Assembly (NCBI RefSeq): GCF_029639405.1
Contig: NZ_CP121274.1
Coordinates: 62,001-126,000 of the forward strand
Origin: Microbacterium proteolyticum
GTDB lineage: Bacteria; Actinomycetota; Actinomycetes; Actinomycetales; Microbacteriaceae
Reading direction: 5' to 3'
DNA: 64,000 nucleotides
In this document: positions 36,860 through 44,585 of the stretch, piece by piece
Position numbering within the stretch: position 1 is the stretch's first letter
Layout: each line of letters opens with the position of its first letter
Notes under the pieces: model-generated
Seen by the model: the letters and a program-made list of their open reading frames with translations, nothing else
Databases searched by the model: none
What the model was told of the DNA's origin: nothing
Made by a program: the position numbers and the translations under genes

Positions 36860-38056
36860 ATGAACCGACCCCTGCGCGTGCTGTCCCTGTACGAGGGATT
36901 CTTCGCCGGAGGAGCCCGTATCCTTCACTCCGACGTCGTCGCAGGGCTGCATGCCGACGGCGGCCAGGAGCACCGGGTCCTCTCGCTGACGTCCGCCGCT
37001 CGTCGCGACGCATCGCTGCAGCACGCCCACGACGACACCCGGTTCCGGACGCTCCGCGCCGCGGGTGTGCGCATCGACACGTTCGACCGCGTCGCCGGCG
37101 ACCAGCCGATGACCCCGGACTCCTTCAGCCCCGCCGAGCTCGCGCACGCGGCGTCCCTCATCGCGGATGCCGACATGGTGCTGTCCCTCAAGGAGCAGCC
37201 GTTGAGCCTGATCGTCGCGCTCGAACGGGCGGGCATGCTGCCCGATCGCCCCCTCGCGGCGTGCCTGCACCGCTCGGATCCCGCGCACTCCGGCCCGGCC
37301 CTGGGCTGGCTCGTCGACGCCGGCGCGACCGGCGCCGTGTCCGCGACCATCTCGTGCGCGGAATCGACCTCGGTCGCCTACACGCGCTCCGGCGTCGCGA
37401 CGACGCACGCGTGGGTGATCGACAACGGCATCGACACGCGCCGGTTCCGGCCGGGTACGCGCGCCGAGCGCCGAAGCATCCGCGAATCCCTCGGCATCCC
37501 GGAGACGGCCGCGGTGGTGATGCTGGCTGCGCGATTCGACGCGATGAAGGATCCCGGGCTGTTCCTCGACGCCGTGGCCCGGCACGCGCGCCGTCGGCCG
37601 CGCACCCACTACGTGCTGTGCGGGTCGGGGATGACGCACCGCAACCCGGCGTTCTCCGAGCTCGTCGCCGAAGCGGGGCTGGGCGCGGACGTCGCGCTGC
37701 ACGCGCTCGGCCTGCGCGAGGACATGCCCGCGTTGTACCGGATCGCCGACGTCGTGGCGCTGACCAGCGCTTTCGGCGAGGCGTCGCCGTTGTGCCTCGC
37801 CGAGGGCGCGGCATCCGGAGCCATCCCCGTCACGACCGACGTCGGCGACGCCGCCCGCGTCGTCGCGGGATTCGGACTCGTGACCCCGCGCGACGCCGAG
37901 GCCATTGCGGCGACCTGGCAGGAGGCCCTGACCCGCCGGATCGAGCTGCGGTCGGCGGCGATCTCGGCCCGCCCGCGCCTGGACCGTCGACGCATGGTCG
38001 CGGATTACCGCGGCGCGATCGAGGAGCTCGTGCTGCCCGAGGTGCTCGCGGCCTGA
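36860..38056 (+). CDS. Glycosyltransferase, GT4-like (GT-B fold)
   Basis: 398 aa from ATG 36860, preceded by GGAAAG and beginning at the Rossmann strand RPLRVLSLYEGFFAGGARIL; ATG 36788 gives 422 aa. The donor-binding half has IDNGIDTRRFRPGTRAERR, VVMLAARFDAMKDPGLFLDA and the nucleotide-sugar motif EASPLCLAEGAASGAIPVTT, close to the GT4 E-x7-E. Probably cytosolic or membrane-associated, transferring a sugar from a nucleotide donor to a lipid or glycan. It lies 141 bp upstream of a type III PKS on the same strand, so it may decorate that product, though it could be independent. Confidence 0.85.
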   Translation: MNRPLRVLSLYEGFFAGGARILHSDVVAGLHADGGQEHRVLSLTSAARRDASLQHAHDDTRFRTLRAAGVRIDTFDRVAGDQPMTPDSFSPAELAHAASLIADADMVLSLKEQPLSLIVALERAGMLPDRPLAACLHRSDPAHSGPALGWLVDAGATGAVSATISCAESTSVAYTRSGVATTHAWVIDNGIDTRRFRPGTRAERRSIRESLGIPETAAVVMLAARFDAMKDPGLFLDAVARHARRRPRTHYVLCGSGMTHRNPAFSELVAEAGLGADVALHALGLREDMPALYRIADVVALTSAFGEASPLCLAEGAASGAIPVTTDVGDAARVVAGFGLVTPRDAEAIAATWQEALTRRIELRSAAISARPRLDRRRMVADYRGAIEELVLPEVLAA

Positions 38057-38141
38057 GCCGCGGGCGCCCCGGCGGCGACCACGACGGCGACCGCGACGGA
38101 GCCGAGGAGCGTCAGCGCGGGGCCCGGCACCCTAGATGGAC

Positions 38142-38174
38142 CACCGTGGCGGCACCATCCCCGACACCACGGTG
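38142..38174. promoter_or_regulatory. Inverted repeat upstream of the type III PKS
   Basis: CACCGTGG (38142-38149) and CCACGGTG (38167-38174) form a perfect 8-bp dyad separated by 17 bases, 24 bp upstream of the PKS start. TACAGT (38187-38192), five bases before the ATG, could be a -10 giving a leaderless transcript. The dyad would overlap the -35 region, a repressor-like position. Confidence 0.45.
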
Positions 38175-38197
38175 CGAAACCGTGCCTACAGTGAGTC

Positions 38198-39292
38198 ATG
38201 ACCGCCAGCATCCTCTCGATCGGCACGGCTCTGCCCCGCACCCGTGTCGCCCAGTCGGCGCTGCGCGACCTGTTCGCCGCACAGCCCGGATTCGATCGGC
38301 GCAGCCAGCGCCTCGTGGGCGCCGCGTTCGACGCCGCGGCCATCGACACGCGCCACACGGTGCTCCCGCAGCTGGCCGGAGGTTCGGCCGACGGACTCGC
38401 GGCGCTGTCGGACGGTGAGCTGACGATGCCGCCCACGGGTGCCCGCAACGACGAGTACCGCCGCACCGCGCCCGCGCTGTTCGCCGAGGCGGCCGGGGCG
38501 GCTCTGGCCGGTTCCGGGCTCGGGCGTGACGCGGTGACGCACGTCGTGACGGTCTCGTGCACGGGCATGTTCGCGCCCGGACCCGACTACCTGCTGGTGC
38601 GCGATCTCGACCTGTCGCCCTCGGTCGAGCGGTATCACCTGGGGTTCATCGGGTGCGCGGCGGCGATCCCGGCGCTCCGGCTCGCCGCGCGCATCGTCGC
38701 CGCCGATCCCGCAGCCGTCGTCCTCGTCGCCGCGGCCGAGCTGTGCTCCCTGCACTGGCAGACCTCGTCGCATCCCGATCAGATCGTCGCGGCGTCGGTG
38801 TTCGCCGACGGAGCCGCGGCCGCGATCGTGACGGCCGCGGATGCCGCCCGGCCCGGCCTCGACCTCGAGGGATTCGCGACGTACGTCACCGACGAGGGGG
38901 AGAAGGACATGGCGTGGACCGTCGGCGACTCGGGGTTCCAGATGACCCTCACTCCGGAGGTGCCACGCATCATCGGTCGCGAGATCGCCGCGATCGCCGC
39001 GGACGTGCTCGGCGACCTGAGCGAGGTCGACGCGTGGGCCGTGCACCCTGGCGGTCGGAGCATCCTCGACCGGGTCGAGTCGGCTCTGTCCCTGGATGCC
39101 GAGGCGCTCGCGTCCTCGCGCGAGGTGCTGCGGGCGCACGGCAACATGTCGAGCGCGACGCTGCTGTTCATCCTGCGGGATCTTCTCGCGGACACGGCCC
39201 GCGCGGACGGCGACAGGGTGGCCGCGCTGGCGTTCGGTCCGGGACTCACGGTGGAGGCGGCGCGCCTGGTGCTGCGCCGCCCTGCGGCGTGA
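38198..39292 (+). CDS. Type III polyketide synthase (chalcone/alkylresorcinol synthase-like)
   Basis: 364 aa. Iteratively condenses an acyl-CoA starter with malonyl-type extenders to an alkylresorcinol or pyrone. The triad is intact: Cys153 in GFIGCAAAIPAL, His283 in WAVHPGGRSILD and Asn316 in RAHGNMSSATLL. VTVSCTGMFAPGPDYLLV is also characteristic. The starter is unknown, but proteins of this type in srs-like operons take long fatty acyl chains. Followed by a methyltransferase, an FAD monooxygenase and a convergent UbiA gene, it heads a small biosynthetic cluster. Confidence 0.95.
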   Translation: MTASILSIGTALPRTRVAQSALRDLFAAQPGFDRRSQRLVGAAFDAAAIDTRHTVLPQLAGGSADGLAALSDGELTMPPTGARNDEYRRTAPALFAEAAGAALAGSGLGRDAVTHVVTVSCTGMFAPGPDYLLVRDLDLSPSVERYHLGFIGCAAAIPALRLAARIVAADPAAVVLVAAAELCSLHWQTSSHPDQIVAASVFADGAAAAIVTAADAARPGLDLEGFATYVTDEGEKDMAWTVGDSGFQMTLTPEVPRIIGREIAAIAADVLGDLSEVDAWAVHPGGRSILDRVESALSLDAEALASSREVLRAHGNMSSATLLFILRDLLADTARADGDRVAALAFGPGLTVEAARLVLRRPAA

Positions 39293-39341
39293 GGCGGGAG
39301 CCCCGCGGATGCACCAGACACGCCGTGGGAGAGGGACGCCG

Positions 39342-40064
39342 GTGAGCGCCGGAGGCTGGGCACGACTCGACGCACGAGACACCGCCCTCCTCGAGCTCAT
39401 GGACGACCCCGACTGCGATCCGCGCCGTCTCGCCGCGACGTATCGTCGGTTCGATCTGGTCAACCGTGCCGTGTCCGGCTGGGGCGGGGTGTACCGCGCG
39501 CACGTGCGCCCCCGGCTTCGCGCCCTCGGCCGGCGGGGTCGCGTCCTCGACCTCGGGTGCGGCGGCGGTGACGTCGTGGTGCGTCTCGCCGGGCTCGCCG
39601 CGCGCGACGGACTCGAGGTCGAGTGGGTCGGCGCGGATCCCGATCCGCGTGCACTCCGATCCGCTCGGGAGCGCGAACGCCCGGGTGTCCGGTTCGTCTC
39701 GCGCGGTTCGTCGGAACTGCTCGCCGACGGGGAGAGGTTCGACATCGTGCTGTCCAATCACGTGCTCCATCATCTCGACGCCGCGCAGCTGCGCGGGTTC
39801 GTGGACGACTCGCGGGCGCTCGCCCGGTCCGCCGTGCTGCACGCCGACATCGCTCGAGGACGACTGGCGTACGCGCTCTACGCGATCGGGGTGACGCCGC
39901 TCGCACCCGGAACGTTCCTCCGCACCGACGGACTGCGCTCCATCCGCCGCAGCTACCGGGCCGAGGAACTCGCCCGCACGCTCGGAGAACCCTGGCGTGT
40001 CCAGACTCCGGCACCGTTCCGCGTGCTCGCCGTCGCCGACGGGATGGCGGGGGCTCATGGCTGA
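39342..40064 (+). CDS. Class I SAM-dependent methyltransferase
   Basis: 240 aa from GTG 39342, which has a GAGGGA ribosome site; an ATG at 39309 adds 11 residues. Motif I is VLDLGCGGGDVVVR (residues 68-81), motif II WVGADPDPRAL, and post-II FDIVLSNHVLHHLD. The N-terminal LAATYRRFDLVNRAVSGWGG helix region matches polyketide/quinone methyltransferases. It overlaps the start of the FAD monooxygenase by 8 bases and follows the PKS by 49 bp. Likely methylates a phenolic oxygen or ring carbon of the PKS product, as SrsB does in Streptomyces griseus (inference). Confidence 0.9.
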   Translation: MSAGGWARLDARDTALLELMDDPDCDPRRLAATYRRFDLVNRAVSGWGGVYRAHVRPRLRALGRRGRVLDLGCGGGDVVVRLAGLAARDGLEVEWVGADPDPRALRSARERERPGVRFVSRGSSELLADGERFDIVLSNHVLHHLDAAQLRGFVDDSRALARSAVLHADIARGRLAYALYAIGVTPLAPGTFLRTDGLRSIRRSYRAEELARTLGEPWRVQTPAPFRVLAVADGMAGAHG

Positions 40065-41178
40065 CGTCCTCGTGGTGGGGGCGGGTCCGGTCGGGCTGGC
40101 GCTCGCCGCCGACCTCCGCGTGCGCGGCGTCGACGTCGCCATCGTGGAGCGACGAACGGGGTTGGATGCCGGGACGCGGGCGATCGGCATCCACTCCCCC
40201 TCCCTCGCGCACCTCGAGGCCTCCGGCGCGACCGACGCGCTTCTGGCCCGGGCCGTGCGCATCGGCCGCGGCGAGGCCCGCGCGGACGGCCGCACGCTCG
40301 CGACGATCCGATTCGATCGGCTGCGGGCGCGGCATCCGTTCGTCGCCGCGCTTCCCCAGTCGGACACCGTCGACGTGCTCACGGAGCTTGCGCCGGCGGT
40401 CTCGCGGGGCGTGCGCGTGACCGCGGTCCGCGAGGACGGCGCGGGAGTACGCGTGCAGGCGGTCGGTCCGACGGGCGAGGTGGATCTTCGCGCCGGGATC
40501 GTGGTGGTCGCATCGGGGTGGGCCGGGCGCGAGCTCGTGTATCGCCCGGGCGCCGTGCACACGCACCACTACTCCGACCGGTACGCGATGGTCGATGTCG
40601 CCGCCCCGGGCGATGCGACCGCGCTCGTGCACCTCGAGCGCGGCGGCGTGGTCGAGTCGTTCCCGTTGCCCGGAGGCAGACGGCGTCTCGTGGCGTGGGC
40701 GGGGAAGGCGGATGTCCCGGATGCCGCGGAGTTCCTCCGTGCGGCGCTGGCCGATCGTGTGGGGCTCGATGTGGACACGTCGACGGCGTCGACGTTCCGC
40801 GTGCGGCGCGCCGTGGCTCCCGCGCTGCGGAGGGGGCGGGTGATCGTCGTCGGCGACGCGGCGCACGAGGTCAGCCCGATCGGCGGTCAGGGCATGAACC
40901 TCGGCCTGCTGGATGCCCTCACCCTTTCTCCCCTGCTGGCGGAGTGGGTGCGCGGGACCGAACCACGACGGCTGGCCGCGTGGGAACAGGGACGTCTGGC
41001 GTCTGTCCGGCACGCCGCCCGTCTGGCGTTCCTGAACACGATGCTGGGGCGAGGCGCCTCGGCGCCCGGGCACGCGACCCGATCGGTGGCGCTGCGCACC
41101 GTGCTCCGCGGCCCGGGGGCGGCGGCGTTCACGCGCGCCTATGCGATGGACTTCGACGCCGCCGCGCGAGGCGGCTGA
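40057..41178 (+). CDS. FAD-dependent aromatic monooxygenase
   Basis: 373 aa. N-terminal FAD Rossmann motif ADVLVVGAGPVGLALAADL, and the second FAD motif VIVVGDAAHEVSPIGGQGMN with GLLDA. This is the aromatic-hydroxylase (PHBH/UbiH) pattern. The protein is shorter than typical PHBH enzymes and ends in a basic helix. The ATG overlaps the methyltransferase by 8 bases, so the pair is translationally coupled. It is likely to hydroxylate the resorcinol ring to a hydroquinone or quinone, the role of SrsC in srsABC (inference). Confidence 0.9.
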   Translation: MADVLVVGAGPVGLALAADLRVRGVDVAIVERRTGLDAGTRAIGIHSPSLAHLEASGATDALLARAVRIGRGEARADGRTLATIRFDRLRARHPFVAALPQSDTVDVLTELAPAVSRGVRVTAVREDGAGVRVQAVGPTGEVDLRAGIVVVASGWAGRELVYRPGAVHTHHYSDRYAMVDVAAPGDATALVHLERGGVVESFPLPGGRRRLVAWAGKADVPDAAEFLRAALADRVGLDVDTSTASTFRVRRAVAPALRRGRVIVVGDAAHEVSPIGGQGMNLGLLDALTLSPLLAEWVRGTEPRRLAAWEQGRLASVRHAARLAFLNTMLGRGASAPGHATRSVALRTVLRGPGAAAFTRAYAMDFDAAARGG

Positions 41179-41254
41179 GCGCAGGGGCCTAGGGGCGTCC
41201 CGGGTCTCGGCGGGCCGAGCCGAGGCGGAGGGTCACGATCGGCAGGCCGTGCAC

Positions 41255-42082
41255 TCACGTGATGACGAGCTGTGCCGCCAGCAGCAGCGCCGCGAGCATG
41301 GTCAGTCGGAACACCGCGCGCCCGGGCGGCCGTGCCACGGCGAGGGCGATCGTCGCGACCGCGACGAGCACGACCGCGCCGAAGAACACACCTCCGACGA
41401 CACCTCCGCCCGACCCTGCGAAGACGGCGACGGCGCCCAGCACGATCCCCGCCGCAGCGGCGACGACGCTGACGCGGGCGCCGAGCCGGTGCGGCAATCC
41501 GCGCACCCCGGTCGCACGGTCGTCGTCGAGATCGCGGACGACGTTCGTCAGGTGCACTGCGGCGCCCAGTGCCGCCCCCGCGAGCGAGGCCCACGGCGCG
41601 GCGAGCGCGGGAGCCGGCAGCGCGAGGGTCGGGAACGAGGGGAACAGACCGAAGCTGACCAGGAACGGCACGATCGACAGCGGCGTGGACTTCAGCCCCG
41701 CGTTGTAGGCCCAGGCCGAGGCGAGCGCGAGCGCGTGGGCGGCGACGAGTCCCGGTCCGAGCGGCGCCGAAAGCGCGAGAGCCAGGGCGAGGGATGCCAC
41801 CGCCACCCCGAGCGCCCGTTCCGGGGTGAGCGCTCCGCTGGCGACCGGCTTGTCGGTGCGTCCAACGGCGACGTCGCGGCCGGCGTCGATCGCGTCGTTC
41901 GACAGCCCGACGGAGACCTGACCTGCGAACACGGCGACGACGAGCAGCAGCAGACGCCACGGCTCGAGACCGGCGGCGACGCCGAGCGCCAGCGACAGGG
42001 TCGTGACGACGAGCGTCGGTCCGGGATGCGTCGCACCCCAGAGCGCCCGCACGAGCGGTGTCTTCGCGGGGGCATCGGGCAC
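41255..42082 (-). CDS. UbiA-family prenyltransferase
   Basis: 275 aa from GTG 42082; about eight membrane segments. First Asp-rich motif NDAIDAGRDVAVGRTDKP (Asn62, Asp63, Asp66, Asp70) and second motif NVVRDLDDDRATGVRGLP bind Mg-prenyl diphosphate. UbiA enzymes attach isoprenoid chains to aromatic acceptors. It converges on the monooxygenase with 76 bp between stops, so it is separately transcribed but adjacent to the PKS-methyltransferase-monooxygenase set. An acceptor made by that set is the favoured inference; a menaquinone- or haem-O-type role is less likely given the context. Confidence 0.9.
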   Translation of the reverse strand: MPDAPAKTPLVRALWGATHPGPTLVVTTLSLALGVAAGLEPWRLLLLVVAVFAGQVSVGLSNDAIDAGRDVAVGRTDKPVASGALTPERALGVAVASLALALALSAPLGPGLVAAHALALASAWAYNAGLKSTPLSIVPFLVSFGLFPSFPTLALPAPALAAPWASLAGAALGAAVHLTNVVRDLDDDRATGVRGLPHRLGARVSVVAAAAGIVLGAVAVFAGSGGGVVGGVFFGAVVLVAVATIALAVARPPGRAVFRLTMLAALLLAAQLVIT

Positions 42083-42237
42083 GTGACGACGGTACCGCCT
42101 CCCGCGCGCCCGGGGCGGGCGGCCCGTCACGGCCCCAGGGAACTATCGCCTCCAGGAATAGCGGCGCTCGGAAGCAGCAGCGCTCGGAAACAGCAGCGCG
42201 CTCGAGGTCAGCGGCAGGCCCGAAGTCTGTTCCGTGC

Positions 42238-43752
42238 TCACGGACCCGCCGTCTCGTCATCATCGACCCGCTTCTCCCAGGGGAGTGGGTTGGGTGCGAA
42301 TCGAACACTGGCGGGTGGGACGGCGGAGGGATACGGATCGGGGTGGTCGGTGTAGACGCGGCCGGTGGGTGAGGTCCATTCGAGGAGTCCGTCGGGGAGC
42401 TGCGTCACGCTCCAGCGCGTGAACTGCTTCTGCGTGTGGTGCCGTTGGCACAGGCAGGCGAGATTGCGGACGTCGGTGGTCCCGCCGTGCGCCCAGTCGG
42501 TGGTGTGGTCGATCTCGCAACGGATCGCGGGAGCAGTGCACCCGGGCCATCGGCAGCGGCGGTCACGGGCACGCAGGTGCCGGTCGATCGCGGTGGTGCG
42601 GTGGTAGGTGTCGGTGTGCAGGACGGCGCCGGTGACGGGGTGGGTGATCACCCGATCCCAGGGGACGCGGGTGGCCTCGGCGAGGCGCCGTGCGGTTTCC
42701 GCATCGATGGGACCGCGGCCGACGAGCTCGGCCGGAGCCGCGTTCTCCCCTCCCGGCGCGAGCATGGTCATGGCCGGCACGACGACCTGGACCCTCGCGC
42801 GGATCTTGCCGAGGGTGCCGGGTCCGTCGTCGGGTCGGGTGGGGTCGAGAGTCGGGTCGCCGGTGAGGAGCATGTCGGCGAACACGTCCGCCCGCACCTG
42901 GTCCATCGTGCGCGTATCCGGCTTCGGGAGGACGGGACCGGCGACCGGGTCGCCGTCGACGGCACCGTCACCGCTCGCCCGGCCCGTCGGCGACGGAGTC
43001 CCCCCTCGGGTGACCCCGCCCGTCGAGGCCATGTCGCCGGAGGCGGCATCGCCGAGTGCGTCGCCCGCCTTCGCGTCCCGCGCCGCGTCCACGATGACCC
43101 GGGCCTGCTGCGTCACCCGGTCGTGGATCGCTTCGGCGAGCACGGTCGGGAGGGTCGCGATCAGATCCGACATGCCCTCCGCCGCCGGGACCACGCGCAC
43201 GCACCGCAACTCGCGCGCGGCCCGGTGGCGCTCGGTGACCGTCCGCGGATGCAACCTCTGCGCGGCCACGGCGAGCCGGCTCTTCAACCGGCCCGGACTG
43301 GACGCCTCCCCCGCGAGGGACACGGCCTCGGCATCGAAGACCGCCCTCCGTTCCACCGGCAGCCCCGCCCCGGCGTCCGCGATCACCCGCACATACCGCC
43401 GCGATATCGCCCCGCTCTCCCACGCCGCGACGGTTCGCGGGAACGACTCCACCAGCGTCATCGCGTCGTCGATGTCGCGCTGCACCGTCCGATCCGACCC
43501 CCGGCACGCGGCCGCCACCTCGGACGCCACCTCCCGCAACGCCATCTCCGCGGCTCGCACCGACGCCCGTGTCGTCGCCGCGGCATCCAGCGCGAGTCGT
43601 CCGACCGCGGCCAACGCCCGTACGCGCGCGACCTCCGCCGACGCGACCGCAGCCTCGGCGACGACGACATCCGCGACCAGACCCGCCAACACCCCCACGT
43701 CGATCGCCACGACCCTCGACCCGGACGGCTCGGGCGAAACATTCGAAGACAT
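42238..43752 (-). CDS. DUF222 protein with C-terminal HNH nuclease domain (13E12 type)
   Basis: 504 aa from ATG 43752. The N-terminal ~300 residues are the helical DUF222 domain (RAAEMALREVASEVAAACRG, ISRRYVRVIADAGAG), interrupted by a Gly/Pro/Asp-rich linker. The HNH motif lies near the C-terminus: CRWPGCTAPAIRCEIDHTTD followed by LACLCQRHHTQK, with the zinc Cys pairs and HH intact. These proteins occur in many copies in actinobacterial genomes and their role is unresolved; nicking or mobile-element activity is supposed. Start is uncertain because the frame stays open upstream. Confidence 0.9.
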   Translation of the reverse strand: MSSNVSPEPSGSRVVAIDVGVLAGLVADVVVAEAAVASAEVARVRALAAVGRLALDAAATTRASVRAAEMALREVASEVAAACRGSDRTVQRDIDDAMTLVESFPRTVAAWESGAISRRYVRVIADAGAGLPVERRAVFDAEAVSLAGEASSPGRLKSRLAVAAQRLHPRTVTERHRAARELRCVRVVPAAEGMSDLIATLPTVLAEAIHDRVTQQARVIVDAARDAKAGDALGDAASGDMASTGGVTRGGTPSPTGRASGDGAVDGDPVAGPVLPKPDTRTMDQVRADVFADMLLTGDPTLDPTRPDDGPGTLGKIRARVQVVVPAMTMLAPGGENAAPAELVGRGPIDAETARRLAEATRVPWDRVITHPVTGAVLHTDTYHRTTAIDRHLRARDRRCRWPGCTAPAIRCEIDHTTDWAHGGTTDVRNLACLCQRHHTQKQFTRWSVTQLPDGLLEWTSPTGRVYTDHPDPYPSAVPPASVRFAPNPLPWEKRVDDDETAGP

Positions 43753-43932
43753 ATCCGAACGCTGAACGAAACCCACGACGTTTCCCAGATCAGGTGGCAA
43801 ATCTGTGAACAACTTCCGACCTGCGAGACCTGTGCAGAAGGGGCGCACGGCCCGCGACATCGCAGCGACGACGCGGCGCCCACCGCGCGCCCCGACGACG
43901 CGACGACCGCCACGCAACACGCACCTGAACTC

Positions 43933-43959
43933 TTGGCACTCTCCCTACGAGAGTGCTAA
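43933..43959. promoter_or_regulatory. CIRCE element overlying the hsp20 promoter
   Basis: TTGGCACTC (43933-43941), nine bases, GAGTGCTAA (43951-43959): one mismatch from the HrcA consensus TTAGCACTC-N9-GAGTGCTAA. It also forms the promoter: TTGGCA as -35 (43933-43938) and TAATCT as -10 (43957-43962), 18 bp apart. HrcA binding would block polymerase directly. Confidence 0.92.
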
Positions 43960-43968
43960 TCTGACACC

Positions 43969-43993
43969 AAGTTGAGCGACAGAGGCTCAACTT
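43969..43993. promoter_or_regulatory. HAIR-like element (HspR operator)
   Basis: AAGTTGAGC and GCTCAACTT flank GACAGAG: a perfect 9-bp dyad with the 7-base spacer of HAIR (CTTGAGT-N7-ACTCAAG). It starts 6 bp after the -10 and so covers the predicted transcription start of hsp20. HspR control is inferred from the match. Confidence 0.75.
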
Positions 43994-44044
43994 CAATGAA
44001 CCTTCCGGATGCCGCATCCGGACCGATCGAAAAGGAGAACGACC

Positions 44045-44497
44045 ATGGCCACCTACGACCCCTTCCGCGACCTCGACCGCCTCGCGTCGACGCTCCTCGA
44101 CGCCCGCCGCGGCGGACCGCGACGCATGCCGATGGACCTGTACCGCGACGGCGACCACTACGTCCTGTCCGCCGACCTTCCGGGCGTCGACCCGGGCTCG
44201 GTCGACATCGACGTCGACGGTCAGCTGCTCACGATCCGCGCCGAGCGCACCCTCGCCGCGGGTGACGACGTCAAGTGGATCACGCGCGAGCGAGAGACCG
44301 CGTCGTTCGTCCGACAGCTGAACCTCGGCCAGGGCATCGACACCGAGCGCATCAGCGCCGCCTACCGCAATGGAGTGCTCTCCGTCACGATCCCCGTGAG
44401 CGAGAAGGCGAAGCCGCGTCGGATCGCGGTGTCCACCGACGACGCCGGCGACGTGATCGAGGCTCACGAGAGCACCCCGCAGCCGATCGAGCAGTGA
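44045..44497 (+). CDS. Hsp20/alpha-crystallin small heat shock protein
   Basis: 150 aa from ATG 44045, with a strong AAAGGAGAA ribosome site. ATP-independent holdase that keeps unfolding proteins soluble. The alpha-crystallin domain covers residues ~38-130 (DLYRDGDHYVLSADLPGVDP, RERETASFVRQLNLGQGID, and AYRNGVLSVTIPVSEKAK, which includes the A-x-x-x-G-V-L motif). The C-terminal tail is short and polar; the usual I-x-I motif is represented by RRIAVS. The promoter carries both a CIRCE and a HAIR-like dyad, so heat induction through HrcA and HspR is expected. Confidence 0.95.
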   Translation: MATYDPFRDLDRLASTLLDARRGGPRRMPMDLYRDGDHYVLSADLPGVDPGSVDIDVDGQLLTIRAERTLAAGDDVKWITRERETASFVRQLNLGQGIDTERISAAYRNGVLSVTIPVSEKAKPRRIAVSTDDAGDVIEAHESTPQPIEQ

Positions 44498-44503
44498 GCA
44501 CCC

Positions 44504-44535
44504 CGGAGGGGGCGGCCGACGGGTCGCCCCCTCCG
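44504..44535 (+). terminator. Hairpin terminator after hsp20
   Basis: CGGAGGGGGCG (44504-44514) and CGCCCCCTCCG (44525-44535) form an 11-bp stem with a 10-base loop just after the hsp20 stop. No T-run follows, so it may be partial and allow some read-through into the next gene. Confidence 0.6.
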
Positions 44536-44585
44536 CCCGTGTCAAGGCCCTCGGCGATCCGGAGCGCTGCCCGCAGAGTGCTCCG

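Noticed and set aside
41141..42355. 404-codon plus-strand frame opposite UbiA
   Set aside because: Charged low-complexity translation; UbiA motifs on the minus strand are unambiguous.
42238..43752. HNH protein as an intein or mobile element
   Set aside because: No terminal repeats or interrupted host gene; it fits the widespread DUF222/HNH family.
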